NCBI RefSeq assembly: GCF_011043775.1
Contig: NZ_JAAKXY010000003.1
Coordinates: forward strand, 372,001-436,000
From: Natronolimnobius sp. AArcel1
GTDB lineage: Archaea; Halobacteriota; Halobacteria; Halobacteriales; Natrialbaceae
Direction: 5' to 3'
Length of the DNA stretch: 64,000 bases
The number at the start of each line of letters is the position of its first letter. Position 1 is the stretch's first letter. A program made the position numbers and the translations under genes. The notes below the pieces were generated by a model, which searched no databases, was not told where the DNA came from, and was given only the letters and a program-made list of their open reading frames with translations. Positions 25,178 to 34,394 of the stretch are shown in pieces.

Positions 25178-26404
25178 TTACAGCAGTCCGAGTTCCTCAC
25201 CGACGGTACGAAATGCCTCGAGACAGGCCACGATATCGGACTGATCGTGCGTGGCAAGCGGCGTGACACGGAGTCGACTCGTCCCCTCCGGAACTGATGG
25301 CGGGCGGATCGCGGGGACAACGATATCGCGTTCTCGCAAGCCCGCGGCGAGCGCTAGTGCATCCCTTCGGTCGCCGACGATCACCGGCAGGATCTGGGAG
25401 TCTCCGGGGACGTCGAATCCCATCGTTTCGAGGCCATCCCGGAGGTGACTGACGTTCTCCCAGAGGCGCTCGCGGGCGTCAGTGTGGCGCGCAAGGTGTA
25501 ACGCCTCGCTGGCTGTTGCAGCGGCTGGCGGCGTGAGCCCCGTCGAGAAGACGAACGAGCGAGCGTCGTTTACCAGACACTCGATCAAGGCGGTGCTCCC
25601 TGCGACATAGCCGCCCTGACTGGCGAGTGCCTTCGAGAGTGTCCCCATCTGGATCTGGACACGATCATCGAGGCCCTCAGCCTGCACGACGCCGCCGCCG
25701 TCGACGTAGAGCCCAGTTGCGTGTGCTTCGTCGACCATGACCCACGCGCCGAACTCCTCGGCGAGGTCACAGATCGCAGTCAGCGGCGCGACGGTGCCGT
25801 CCATGCTGAAGACGGTATCGGTGACGATGAGCCAGGATTCGGTTTCACCGGGCGCGCGCTCGGCCCGCGCCTCGAGTTTCGAGCGCAGATCCGCCATGTC
25901 GCGGTGGTCGTAGACGACGGTTTCGGCGCCAGAGAGATGACAACCGTCGATCAGACTCGCGTGATTCAACTCGTCCGAAAAGATCACGTCGGGCTCGAGT
26001 GCGGTGAGCGTGCCGACGTTTGCAGCGTAGCCGGAGGAAAACGCCAGCGCGCGCTCGGCCGATTTCGTCTCGGCGAGCAGACGCTCGAGGTCGCGGTGAA
26101 CCATCGTATCGCCGGTGACGAGTCGACTCGCGCCCGCGCCTGTGCCGACGGTCGCGGCGGCCTGTCGGGCAGCGTCCTGGACGCGCTGGTCGGCAGCCAA
26201 TCCGAGATAGTTGTTCGAACCGAACACGAGCGCCTCGTCGGCGTCGAGCACCGGCAGATCGCTTCCTGAGGGTGCTGCGAAGTAGCCCCGCTCGGCAACC
26301 CGGTCGACGGGCGACAGCGTTCGTTTCAACTCGCGTTCCTCGAGCGTGGAGCGCCGACCCTCGAGGTCGAACCCGCGGTCTTCCATTCGCGTGAAGGGAG
26401 TCAT
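25178..26404 (-). CDS. bioF: 8-amino-7-oxononanoate synthase
   Basis: A 408-residue PLP enzyme that condenses pimeloyl thioester with alanine to make 8-amino-7-oxononanoate (KAPA). It shows FGSNNYLGLA near residue 62, FSSGYAANVGTL, FSDELNHASLIDG, VMVDEAHATG (Asp that contacts the PLP ring) and the PLP Lys in GTLSKALASQGG. The start is uncertain: ATG 26404 (MTPFTRM) or 26386 (MEDRGFDLE), the second being closer to homologs. It follows bioU by about 57 bases and precedes bioD by two. Confidence 0.94.
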   Translation of the reverse strand: MTPFTRMEDRGFDLEGRRSTLEERELKRTLSPVDRVAERGYFAAPSGSDLPVLDADEALVFGSNNYLGLAADQRVQDAARQAAATVGTGAGASRLVTGDTMVHRDLERLLAETKSAERALAFSSGYAANVGTLTALEPDVIFSDELNHASLIDGCHLSGAETVVYDHRDMADLRSKLEARAERAPGETESWLIVTDTVFSMDGTVAPLTAICDLAEEFGAWVMVDEAHATGLYVDGGGVVQAEGLDDRVQIQMGTLSKALASQGGYVAGSTALIECLVNDARSFVFSTGLTPPAAATASEALHLARHTDARERLWENVSHLRDGLETMGFDVPGDSQILPVIVGDRRDALALAAGLRERDIVVPAIRPPSVPEGTSRLRVTPLATHDQSDIVACLEAFRTVGEELGLL

Positions 26405-26461
26405 TGCCGTGGTATCACTTTCACGGTTCTCGTTTGCCGATCGCACTGAGACCTGATTCGA

Positions 26462-27526
26462 TCAGAACCGAGGAAGTAACTCCGCTGGGCCAAAGACGCC
26501 GTACTCGCCGTTTCGATGCCGTCGGACACCAGCTTTCAGGTAGCCCAGTGCGGGGCCGTTGACGTTCGCTTCCATGCTCGTCTCGTCGCCCAACTCGAAC
26601 GTGTTCGTCGCCCGCTCGCCGTCGAAGGTCGTCCCCGTCACCGACACCGTGGTCGTCGTCGGCTTTTCGTCGCGTCGGACATCGAGGATGCCGCCGACGG
26701 TGACATCCTCAGCGTCACAGATTCCCGCGCGCTCGAGGAGCACGTCGTCTGCGTGTTCCATGTCTTCGAACTCGAGGACGCCGTCGTGCTCGTCGATGAT
26801 TGCCTCAATGTCGGCGTCGGAGAGGTCGCGCGCGGTCTCGATATCGTAGCCGGGGAGGTGGGCAATGTCCTCGCGGACGGTGCCGCGGTTGTCCTCGTAG
26901 CCCGATTTCAGGCCGACGCCCCACCAGATGTCGACGGATTCGACGTCGACGAACGATTGAGCGGCGAGTGCGGCCGCGCCAGTGAGAAAGCCCGGCGTTG
27001 CGCCTGCACCGCAGATGAACGTCACGCCAGCAGCCTCGAGAGCCTCTCGGCGGTCCTCGAGCATGCCGATCACGCGCGAGCGTTTGAGCACGTCGATCAG
27101 AACGCCCGAGTAGCCGGCCTCGATGAACCGGTCTGCCGTTCGCGGGATGAAGTCGTGTTCGTAGTTCGGCAGCGCAAGCAACACCGCATCAATCTCCGCG
27201 CCCGCGTCGATGATTGCCTGAATGGGATCATCGGTTGCGGTCGCCTGTTCGGAGGCGACGACGCCGCGCTGGGTGCCGTGCTGTTTGACGTGAGCGCCCG
27301 TTGTGGCCGTCTCACCGCCATCCGTAGCCGCATCATCGGGGCCGCTGTCGATGTTTCCCTCCGTCGCCGCCAGCAACTCCTCGACTGCCAGTCCGTCAGT
27401 GTCAATTGCGACACCGTGGCGGTCGCATGCCGCGACCGGCGTCAGCGCTTCTTTGTGCTGGCTGACCTCGAGTGCTCGTCGGCCGATACCACCGGTTCCG
27501 AGTACGGCAAACGTGATTTCGTGCAT
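26462..27526 (-). CDS. bioU: BioU-type suicide enzyme of biotin synthesis
   Basis: A 354-residue protein with an N-terminal Rossmann fold (FAVLGTGGIGRRALEV) and a dihydrodipicolinate-reductase-like arrangement. It sits between bioB and bioF where bioA would be expected. BioU of cyanobacteria and haloarchaea replaces BioA by donating the amino group of its own Lys (Lys124 in Synechocystis) to KAPA. Here Lys148 in DVLKRSRVIGML is the likely counterpart; an acidic insertion of about 24 residues (roughly 57-80) accounts for the offset. The ATG at 27526 (MHEITFAV) is preferred over 27535. It follows bioB by 22 bases. Confidence 0.87.
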   Translation of the reverse strand: MHEITFAVLGTGGIGRRALEVSQHKEALTPVAACDRHGVAIDTDGLAVEELLAATEGNIDSGPDDAATDGGETATTGAHVKQHGTQRGVVASEQATATDDPIQAIIDAGAEIDAVLLALPNYEHDFIPRTADRFIEAGYSGVLIDVLKRSRVIGMLEDRREALEAAGVTFICGAGATPGFLTGAAALAAQSFVDVESVDIWWGVGLKSGYEDNRGTVREDIAHLPGYDIETARDLSDADIEAIIDEHDGVLEFEDMEHADDVLLERAGICDAEDVTVGGILDVRRDEKPTTTTVSVTGTTFDGERATNTFELGDETSMEANVNGPALGYLKAGVRRHRNGEYGVFGPAELLPRF

Positions 27527-27548
27527 GATAGTCACTATAGTAACCGTC

Positions 27549-28655
27549 TCAGTCGTCGCCCGACTCTGCGGTCGTGCTCGTCGCGACTGTCTCGTCCTGT
27601 CTCTCGTGGCGCTCTTTCACCACCGCAGGGTCGAACTCGTTGACCGACCGATTCGGCTCGAGACCCGCGCGCTCGATGATCTCGAGGTCTTCGGCGGGCG
27701 ATTGGCCTTCGGTCGTGAGATAGTCACCAGTAAGGAGGCCGTCCGCGCCGGCCTCGAGGGGCAGATGTTGTTCGTCGGGTGTGAGATTGACCTCGCGACC
27801 GCCCGTCAGGCGCACTCGAGACTCGGGATGGAGCAGTTTGTACACCGCGACGGTCTTGATAATCTCCTCGCGGGTGATCTCGACGCCCTGTTCGGCCAGC
27901 GGCGTTCCCGGGACGGGATTGAGGATGTTCACCGGCAGCGAGGAGATGCCGATCTCCTGGAGCGCAATCGCCGCCTCGACGCGATCCGTCGGTGTCTCGC
28001 CCATCCCGAGGATAACGCCGGCACAGAGGTCCATCCCGGCGTCTTTGGCTACCTCGAGCGTCTTCACTCGGTCCTCGAAACTGTGGGTGTCGACGATTTT
28101 GGGGAAGTACCGCGGCGAGGTTTCGATGTTGTGATTGTAGTGTTCGATTCCCTCTTCGGCGAGGATCTCGGCTTCCTCTTCGGTGAGGATCCCCAGCGAG
28201 GCGTCGATCTCGAGGGCACACTCATCGCGGACGAGGCGAATCGACTCGAGGACCTCCTGCCACTCCTCGGGCCGGTGTTCCTTCGAGACGCCTTTCTCGG
28301 CGACGACGATCCCGAAACGCTGTGCGCCGTCGGCTTCAGCGCGCTTTGCGGCCTCGAGAATCTTCTCAGGACCAAGAAAATCGTAGGTGTCGATGCCAGT
28401 CTCAAAGTGGACTGATTGGGCACAGAAGCCACAGTCTTCGGCGCAGTTTCCCGCCTTCGCGTTGACGATCGAACAAGCGTCAACGGTGCCATCGCCGAAT
28501 CGATCTCGAACGACACCGCCGGCTTCAGCAAGCGCGTCAACCGGTTGGGCAAGGAGCGCAACACCGTCAGTTCGATCGAGGCGATCACCAGTGAGTACGC
28601 GCTCGAGGGCGTCATCAACCGTCGTATTTCCAGTCTCGTAAACCACGCTAGTCAC
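27549..28655 (-). CDS. bioB: Biotin synthase (radical SAM)
   Basis: A 368-residue radical-SAM enzyme that inserts sulfur into dethiobiotin. The [4Fe-4S] motif is C-A-E-D-C-G-F-C near residue 70; further family phrases are VAEKGVSKEHRPEEW, EGIEHYNHNIETS, CAGVILGMGET and GADGLLTGDYLTT. The last 40 residues are a variable acidic tail. The start is a GTG at 28655 or the in-frame GTG at 28646; the second lies about 28 bases from the A/T box at 28671-28677, the expected distance for a leaderless mRNA. It is the first gene of bioB-bioU-bioF-bioD. Confidence 0.95.
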   Translation of the reverse strand: MTSVVYETGNTTVDDALERVLTGDRLDRTDGVALLAQPVDALAEAGGVVRDRFGDGTVDACSIVNAKAGNCAEDCGFCAQSVHFETGIDTYDFLGPEKILEAAKRAEADGAQRFGIVVAEKGVSKEHRPEEWQEVLESIRLVRDECALEIDASLGILTEEEAEILAEEGIEHYNHNIETSPRYFPKIVDTHSFEDRVKTLEVAKDAGMDLCAGVILGMGETPTDRVEAAIALQEIGISSLPVNILNPVPGTPLAEQGVEITREEIIKTVAVYKLLHPESRVRLTGGREVNLTPDEQHLPLEAGADGLLTGDYLTTEGQSPAEDLEIIERAGLEPNRSVNEFDPAVVKERHERQDETVATSTTAESGDD

Positions 28656-28668
28656 ACCTGTTGACGGC

Positions 28669-28680
28669 AGTATAATAGTT
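28669..28680 (-). promoter_or_regulatory. Promoter TATA element of the biotin operon
   Basis: On the minus strand the sequence reads aactattatact here. It is about 28 bases before a GTG at 28646 and about 19 before the GTG at 28655. It is the only clear A/T box in the region, and it favours the downstream start. No BirA-type operator palindrome was recognised next to it. Confidence 0.5.
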
Positions 28681-28883
28681 ACGGAGTCAACGTATTCACC
28701 GATTGGAACCTACTCGAGGGGAGAGGTTGGACAGTTCTGTGCAAGTTCACGCTGTTACACCGGTTTGTACACAGTTGGTCACCCATACGCACCGATCCGG
28801 CCGTTACGCTCATATAGAAAACTACTAATGATGCGTGAGTGATAAAATTCCAAAAGTTAATTACGTGGGATTATGTAGCTCCT

Positions 28884-29723
28884 ATGAGTGAGTCCATGAC
28901 CGACAGCACGATTGGGGAGCGTTCGACCGATGGTGGGGTCGATATCGGCGCGAGTGCCGACGACCTCTTTGGGGCAATCGCAGACGAACAACACGCTGCA
29001 GCGGCCGTTGGCCAGGGACAATCCAGTCCCTCGAACGGCGATGCCACGTCGGCGACCACGGAGAGCACTGACGGCGTCGAAGATCAAACCGCAGCGAGCG
29101 TCTTCGGCCAGCTCAAAGCCGATGCCGAGACGACCACAACCGACGACGGAAGCGATGACGTACTCGAGGGTGAGACGCCCGAGGATATCATCGCGAGCGC
29201 GGACGAGCCGGTCGACGACTCCGACTCGGACATCGATGACGCTTTGCTCGCGGACGAGGACGAACTCGAGGAACTCCTGTTGACGGGCCGCACGAAAGAC
29301 GAGGAGTTCCTCTGGGTCGATCCCGATGGCGTCGCCGACGCTGATACAGAAACGGACGAGCCAGCGCCCGCTCAGTCGGACGACGAGAACAACACGGCAG
29401 ACACTGCGGAGGCGACCACACCCGAAGCGATGACGGCCGAAATTCTCGAGGACGAGGAGTCAGAATCGGCGACTACAGCCGATTCGGCCGCAGAATCCAG
29501 CACTGAGTCGACAGAAGGTGACAATGAGACGGCCCCAATCTCGGACCGAGACGCCGACGCGGAGTCGGAGAATCCCGACGCAATCCCCTCGCTCGAGGCT
29601 ACGCGGGCTGATGAACCCGCCTCGAGTGACGCTGCGGAAGCGACAGATTCTGAGTCCGAAGACGAGCCGGACTCGAAGCCCGGCTTCATCCGGCGCGTCC
29701 TCGCTGCGCTCTCCCCGTTTTAA
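28884..29723 (+). CDS. Acidic low-complexity haloarchaeal protein
   Basis: A 279-residue, extremely acidic protein rich in Asp, Glu, Ser, Thr and Ala. Ordered-looking parts are few: SADDLFGAIADEQH near the start, ASVFGQLKADAE, LADEDELEELLLTGRTKDEEFLWVD in the middle, and a conserved-looking basic C-terminus KPGFIRRVLAALSPF. The two short motifs plus the basic tail suggest a scaffold or adaptor peptide, but no function can be given. The ATG at 28884 is chosen; an A/T box (gttaattac, about 28856-28864) is about 24 bases upstream. Alternative starts are 28839 and 28896. Confidence 0.7.
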   Translation: MSESMTDSTIGERSTDGGVDIGASADDLFGAIADEQHAAAAVGQGQSSPSNGDATSATTESTDGVEDQTAASVFGQLKADAETTTTDDGSDDVLEGETPEDIIASADEPVDDSDSDIDDALLADEDELEELLLTGRTKDEEFLWVDPDGVADADTETDEPAPAQSDDENNTADTAEATTPEAMTAEILEDEESESATTADSAAESSTESTEGDNETAPISDRDADAESENPDAIPSLEATRADEPASSDAAEATDSESEDEPDSKPGFIRRVLAALSPF

Positions 29724-29860
29724 TTGCTCGCCCACGCTGGTCATGGACATCGCGGATTCGTTTGTTTTGAGTGCTCGTCAGAACGCTCTCTGGAGATGTC
29801 TCTGTCTCGAGGACAGAAAACAGTCGAGCGAAAACGAACGCTCGCTGCGTATCGGCTGCG

Positions 29861-30733
29861 TTAGCCGAGGAACTCTTCGATGTGATCCGCGACTTCTTCT
29901 GGCGTATCGCCAACAGGGACGCCAGCGTCGTTGAGTGCTGAGATCTTGCTCTCTGCCGTCCCAGTACCGGAGCCGGAGACGATTGCGCCGGCGTGGCCCA
30001 TGCGCTTCCCTGGCGGTGCCGTTCGGCCGGCGATGAAGCCAGCGACGGGCGTGTCGACGTGCTCGTCGATGAACGCGGCAGCTTCCTCTTCGTCTTCGCC
30101 ACCGATCTCACCGCACATGACGATTGCCTCGGTTTCGTCGTCGTTCTCGAAGAGTTCGAGGGCGTCGACGAAGTCCGTTCCAATAATTGGGTCGCCACCG
30201 ATACCGATGGCGGTGGTCTGACCGATGCCGCGATTGGTCAGGTTATCGACGACCTGGTAGGTCAGCGTCCCCGAGCGGGAGACGAGACCGACGTTCCCAT
30301 CCGAAAAGATGTTTCCAGGGAGGATACCGAGTTTGGCCTCGCCAGGCGTGATGAGGCCAGGACAGTTCGGACCGATAAGTCGCGTGTCCGTCTCGGTGAG
30401 GCGCTTGTTGACGCGCGCCATGTCCTGCGTCGGAATGCCTTCCGTAATCGCGACGGCGAGGTCGAGATCCGTGTCGAGTGCCTCGAAGACCGCGTCGCCC
30501 GCGAACGCTGGCGGGACGAAAATGACCGACGTGTCGGCGTTCTCTTCTTCGACGGCTTCGTGGACCGTATCGTAGACCGGCACGCCAGCGGCTTCCTGCC
30601 CGCCTTTGCCGGGGACCGCACCGGCGACGACGTTCGTGCCGTACTCCATCATCTGTTCGGCGTGGAACTTGCCTTCCCCGCCCGTAATTCCCTGTACCAC
30701 GACGCGCGTGTCGTCGTCGACTAGTACGCTCAT
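29861..30733 (-). CDS. sucD: Succinyl-CoA synthetase alpha subunit
   Basis: A 290-residue CoA-binding subunit of succinate-CoA ligase (TCA cycle: succinyl-CoA + ADP + Pi to succinate + CoA + ATP). It shows [16 protein letters not shown] (CoA-binding Rossmann start), [30 protein letters not shown] and the phosphohistidine region [16 protein letters not shown] (His near residue 245). Its start overlaps the sucC stop by one base, so the subunits are made from one mRNA in equal amounts. Confidence 0.96.
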   Translation of the reverse strand: MSVLVDDDTRVVVQGITGGEGKFHAEQMMEYGTNVVAGAVPGKGGQEAAGVPVYDTVHEAVEEENADTSVIFVPPAFAGDAVFEALDTDLDLAVAITEGIPTQDMARVNKRLTETDTRLIGPNCPGLITPGEAKLGILPGNIFSDGNVGLVSRSGTLTYQVVDNLTNRGIGQTTAIGIGGDPIIGTDFVDALELFENDDETEAIVMCGEIGGEDEEEAAAFIDEHVDTPVAGFIAGRTAPPGKRMGHAGAIVSGSGTGTAESKISALNDAGVPVGDTPEEVADHIEEFLG

Positions 30734-31884
30734 TATTCGCTCACCTCATCAGCGTATGCAACAGACCGCTGAACCGCATCCTCGAGGGTCTGTTCGACCG
30801 TCACGAGGTCCTCGTTCAGAATTTCCATCCCCTCTTCCCAGTTCGTTCCGGCCAGTCGGACAACGACCGGCTTTGGAATGTCGTCGAACTGCTCGAGTGC
30901 TTCGTTGATCCCCTTGGCGACCTCGTCGCCACGGGTGATGCCGCCGAAGATGTTGAAGACGACCGAGTCGACGTTCTCGTCGGAGAACACCATATCGAGC
31001 GCGTTCGCGATCCGGTCGGCCTTTGCACCGCCACCGACGTCGAGGAAGTTCGCTGGCTCGCCGCCGTAGTGGTCGACGAGGTCGAGCGTCGTCATGACAA
31101 GCCCGGCACCGTTGCCGATAATCCCGACGTTGCCCTCGAGGCGGACGTAGTCGAAGTTGTACTCGTCTGCCTTCTGCTCGAGATCGTCGCCGCCGCTTGC
31201 GGCTTCTTCTTCCATCTCGGCCAGTTCTGGCTGACGGAAGAGTGCGTCCTCGTCGATGTTCATCACGGCGTCGGCCGCGATGACCTCGTCGTCTGCGGTG
31301 ACCATCAGCGGGTTGATCTCGGTATCGGAGGCGTCGCGGTTGGCCCACAGTTCGTAGAGCGTCGTCAGGACACTCGAGACGTCGCGGGCGATCGACTGGT
31401 CGACGCCAGCGTCGTAGACGGCCTTCCGGGCCTGGTATGGGTGCATCCCGAAGGAGGGGTCGATGTGTTCCTGTGCGATTGCGTCAGGATCTTCCTCGGC
31501 GACTTCTTCGATGTTGACGCCACCTTTGGTCGAGACCATCGCGACGGGTTTGCCCGCGCCGCGGTCCATCGTGATCCCGACGTAGAGTTCGTCGGTGAAA
31601 TCGACTGCGCCTTCGACGAGGACCTGCTCGACGTGGTAGCCCTTGAGGTCCATGCCGAGAATGTCGTCGGCTGCCTCTCGTGCCTCGTCAGCGTCGTCGA
31701 CGAGTTTGATACCGCCGGCCTTGCCCCGGCCGCCGACCTGTACCTGCGCTTTGACTGCGACTGGATACCCGATCTCATCGGCCGCGGCAACGACGCCGTC
31801 GACGTCAGAGGCGAGCTGTGATGCCGGCGTCGGAACCCCGGCATCGGCGAAGACCTCCTTCGCCTGATACTCGTGTAATTTCAT
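30733..31884 (-). CDS. sucC: Succinyl-CoA synthetase beta subunit
   Basis: A 383-residue ATP-grasp subunit that carries the nucleotide and succinate sites. It starts [38 protein letters not shown] is the ATP-grasp lid, ALEIN-type phrase DTEINPLMV the metal site, and [14 protein letters not shown] near the C-terminus completes the fold. The ATG at 31884 is preferred over an upstream in-frame start because homology begins there and TTTAAG-type TATA (31912-31918, minus strand) lies about 28 bases away. It is the first gene of sucCD. Confidence 0.96.
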   Translation of the reverse strand: MKLHEYQAKEVFADAGVPTPASQLASDVDGVVAAADEIGYPVAVKAQVQVGGRGKAGGIKLVDDADEAREAADDILGMDLKGYHVEQVLVEGAVDFTDELYVGITMDRGAGKPVAMVSTKGGVNIEEVAEEDPDAIAQEHIDPSFGMHPYQARKAVYDAGVDQSIARDVSSVLTTLYELWANRDASDTEINPLMVTADDEVIAADAVMNIDEDALFRQPELAEMEEEAASGGDDLEQKADEYNFDYVRLEGNVGIIGNGAGLVMTTLDLVDHYGGEPANFLDVGGGAKADRIANALDMVFSDENVDSVVFNIFGGITRGDEVAKGINEALEQFDDIPKPVVVRLAGTNWEEGMEILNEDLVTVEQTLEDAVQRSVAYADEVSE

Positions 31885-32353
31885 GCCATTCGAAGGGCCG
31901 TTCCGACCTTGCTTAAATCCTGCCAGTTTCCACTCGCGAGCGGAATCCATCGACGTGCATGAACTTCGGTGAGGAAACTGTCGAGACACCAATTCACCGA
32001 TCCATTGATTTCTGCCGAATCAAAACCATGCGACGGGTGAACGCGCCCAGTCGTGAAAGTTTGTCCACAAGGTACACTGATGAGGACTCGAATCAACAAT
32101 TTTTCTGCGAAGTCTATCGTGCCGTTTGACACCGACGCTCGCGCTAGCGCGTCGAATCACACACGAAAGACCATCCAGATTTCGAGCAGCTGTCGCCCCG
32201 ACCGAAGGGTTTGACTCGAGTGCGCCCATAGACGTGACTGAACCGCGCGATGGGGGCGACTCGAGGCCGCTCCCGTCCGGTCGGTACGCGACCGCTCGGC
32301 TCTCCCCATCCGATGTCACATCCGTCTCACCACCACTCGGAGGCTGGCCCGCG
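31885..32353. other. Region between divergent sucC and the prenyltransferase gene
   Basis: The left end holds the sucC TATA element (cttaaat, 31912-31918; atttaag on the coding strand). The frame of the prenyltransferase is open from a TTG at 32126, but residues before 32354 are Arg/Pro/Ser-rich and unlike the family. A GTG at 32234 with gtttgac about 24 bases upstream is a second candidate start. No other gene is seen. Confidence 0.45.
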
Positions 32354-33223
32354 GTGACGACCACGCACGCACAGTCACGAGCGCGGCGCTGGCGTTCGTC
32401 ACTCGAGGCGTTCTGTCGTGTGCTGGTCCACAGCAACCTCTTTATTTCGCTGGCGACGATGAGCGTCGTCGTCACGACGGTCGTGCTGGCGGACCTGCCA
32501 CTCGAGCCGATTCCGCTGTTTATCGTCTTCGCTGCGACGCTGTTCGTCTACACCGTCAACCGATTCACCGATCTCGAGGAAGACGAGGTAAATGTCCCTG
32601 ATCGGGCAGCATTCACGAAACGCTACGGGCGGCTGTTGTTGGGAATTGGCGTCTGCTGTTATCTCGGCACGATTGGCGTTGCGGTCGTCCTGGGGGTTCC
32701 AGGGGCGATCTATCTGCTGTTGCCACTCGTCGCCGCGGTGTTGTACTCCATTGGCGGCATCAAACGACTCCTGCTCGTGAAGAACCTCTTCGTCGGCGTC
32801 GCCTGGGGGCTGCTCCCCCTGGGAGCCGGCTACTACTACGACAGCCTCTGGACGCCTGAAATCCTGTTTCTCGCGGGCTACATCACCGCGATGATCACGA
32901 TTGCAGCGGTCGTTTTCGACATCAAAGACATCGAGGGCGACCGCGCGGAAGGGATTGCAACGGTGCCGAACACGGTTGGCGTCCCCCGAACGCGGCGACT
33001 CGCACAGGCTGGCACTCTCGTGGTTGCAGCGGCGGTCATCGCCGTCGTTGCACTGACGACGCTCTCGAGTGCGTTACTCGTTGTCCTCGCGATGAACGTC
33101 TACGTCGCCTGTTACATTCCCTTTGCGACCGCCGAGCGCGGGCCGCTGTTCTACGGCTTCGTTATCGACGGTGAGCACGTCTTTCTCGCGGCGGTCGTCA
33201 TCGTATTCGAGTTACTCGGGTGA
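32354..33223 (+). CDS. UbiA-family prenyltransferase
   Basis: A 289-residue membrane protein with about eight or nine helices and the two Asp-rich motifs of UbiA enzymes: NRFTDLEEDEVN near residue 62 and DIKDIEGDRAEG near residue 190, which bind Mg-prenyl diphosphate. It transfers an isoprenoid chain to an acceptor; the acceptor (quinone, haem, lipid or other) cannot be told. The GTG at 32354 (MTTTHAQSRARRWRSSLEAF) is chosen because the family usually begins shortly before the first helix; 32234 is an alternative. Confidence 0.82.
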   Translation: MTTTHAQSRARRWRSSLEAFCRVLVHSNLFISLATMSVVVTTVVLADLPLEPIPLFIVFAATLFVYTVNRFTDLEEDEVNVPDRAAFTKRYGRLLLGIGVCCYLGTIGVAVVLGVPGAIYLLLPLVAAVLYSIGGIKRLLLVKNLFVGVAWGLLPLGAGYYYDSLWTPEILFLAGYITAMITIAAVVFDIKDIEGDRAEGIATVPNTVGVPRTRRLAQAGTLVVAAAVIAVVALTTLSSALLVVLAMNVYVACYIPFATAERGPLFYGFVIDGEHVFLAAVVIVFELLG

Positions 33224-33233
33224 GAACAGCAGT

Positions 33234-33317
33234 TATAGTAGCCACTGCAAGTCATTGCACACCTGATCGCCAGACAGGTCGGCGATCAGTGTGTAAATAG
33301 GTGCAGTTGTTACTATA
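33234..33317. repeat. Hairpin element, copy 2 (84 bp, well-paired)
   Basis: The ends are tatagtagccactgca and tgcagttgttactata. The reverse complement of the right arm matches the left arm across about 37 positions with few mismatches, including the inner cores CACACCTGATCGCC / GGCGATCAGTGTG flanking a short loop (agacaggtc). It lies ten bases after the prenyltransferase stop and before a convergent gene. The ends and length match copy 1 at 19564-19645. Confidence 0.8.
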
Positions 33318-33327
33318 GTGGTACCTC

Positions 33328-33555
33328 TTAGTCTCGGTCCGTCTCGGCCCAGTCACACTCCTGGCACTTCCAGCCAGTGACTAACTCCGTGACTGAGGGC
33401 ATGTACGTGACCTCGAGGATATCGCCCCCACAGTCGGGACAGTCCCGATTGGGTTCGCTGATCGAGTCGACTTCCATGATGCTGTCGCCTTCGATCAGTT
33501 CCGCGAGTTTCTGTGCTGTGACCATTCGCCCCTGAACGACGCGATTCTCGCTCAC
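33328..33555 (-). CDS. Small zinc-ribbon protein (DUF5795-like)
   Basis: A 75-residue protein: an N-terminal part MSENRVVQGRMVTAQKLAELIEGD, then a treble-clef zinc ribbon with CPDCGGD (about residues 46-52) and WKCQECDWAE (about 65-74). Such proteins are conserved in haloarchaea and probably bind zinc and nucleic acid or protein; no function is known. The GTG at 33555 is chosen because the family begins with this segment and an A/T box (rc aatagttag, about 33580-33588) lies about 28 bases upstream. Confidence 0.78.
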   Translation of the reverse strand: MSENRVVQGRMVTAQKLAELIEGDSIMEVDSISEPNRDCPDCGGDILEVTYMPSVTELVTGWKCQECDWAETDRD

Positions 33556-33703
33556 GCGTCTCTCTCCGGCCGCAAGCACCCTAACTATTGTGAGGGCAGA
33601 AATACTCACGCGTCAAATGGCAACTCTTGGGTACCCACAAACTATCGGTCCGGCCTGTAGCTGCGGGCACAATGGTATAGGGTATCTCGTACGTACGTCA
33701 TGT

Positions 33704-34021
33704 ATGGAAACCCGTTGGGTCACCGTTGACGGCGTCCGGGTCGAACTGCCAGCCGACTGTACGGCTGGTCAGTTGCGGGACGCCCTGTACAAGCCCTCCA
33801 ATTCGACAGTGGTCGCGGTGACCGGTGATCTTGTTTCGGTCGTCCACGACGACGACAAACAATTCTCAGAAATGGTCGCCGGTTGCGCTGAAACATACTA
33901 CTTCACTCACATCGACGAGCCGCATCGAAATGCAATTCTCGAGACACCGGAGATTGAACAAGCGATCGCCGAGCCAGTCGGCGACGAAACGACGTTCCAG
34001 CGCCCAGAAATCGATCACTAA
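33704..34021 (+). CDS. Small protein of unknown function (beta-grasp-like start)
   Basis: A 105-residue acidic protein. The first half (WVTVDGVRVELPADCTAGQL, then TVVAVTGDLVSVVHDD) reads as strand-strand-helix-strand, vaguely like a ubiquitin-like beta-grasp fold; the second half (AGCAETYYFTHIDEPHRN, then EQAIAEPVGDETTF) is polar. I do not recognise the family and the fold idea is weak. The ATG at 33704 is chosen because the frame upstream codes for a different, Cys-bearing composition. Confidence 0.55.
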   Translation: METRWVTVDGVRVELPADCTAGQLRDALYKPSNSTVVAVTGDLVSVVHDDDKQFSEMVAGCAETYYFTHIDEPHRNAILETPEIEQAIAEPVGDETTFQRPEIDH

Positions 34022-34142
34022 TTGCTCTCGCAGTCACCACACCGAAGTGGCGATACGGAATGTACAGGACAGCTAGCGGCCGATTGCGATACTGATCCAC
34101 GCCTAGGGTCCCACCCCCGTCCACTCGAGACGGAGTCGTTGA

Positions 34143-34394
34143 TCAGTTAATCGAAAGCGCTGGGCCGTCTTCGGTGAAGACGATCTCAATGTCGTGGCCC
34201 GCATACGAGAACTCAACGCGCCCGGTCCGTACCGTGCCGGTTGCAGTTGGGCTAAAGACTGCTGACAGTGCGTCGGGGTCAACCGCATCGAACAGTGGTG
34301 GAAGCGCAGTCGGGTCTGTGTCGCGTTTCGCCGCGACCTCGGTAATGATCTGTTCGTGGACTCGGTCCGTCTCCATCTCGAGGGTCCGTGTCAT
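34143..34394 (-). CDS. HalOD1-type output domain protein
   Basis: An 83-residue protein matching the small haloarchaeal HalOD1 output domain: VHEQIITEVAAKRDTDPTALPPLFDAVDPDAL, then GRVEFSYAGHDIEIVFTEDG. These domains occur alone or at the end of response-regulator-like signalling proteins and are thought to be signal outputs; the partner is unknown. The ATG at 34394 (MTRTLEMETD) is preferred over 34412. Confidence 0.8.
   Translation of the reverse strand: MTRTLEMETDRVHEQIITEVAAKRDTDPTALPPLFDAVDPDALSAVFSPTATGTVRTGRVEFSYAGHDIEIVFTEDGPALSIN

Noticed and set aside
32126-32353. Extension of the prenyltransferase to a TTG at 32126
   Set aside because: The extra residues are Arg/Pro/Ser-rich and unlike UbiA proteins; TTG is a rare start, and better GTG starts exist at 32354 and 32234.
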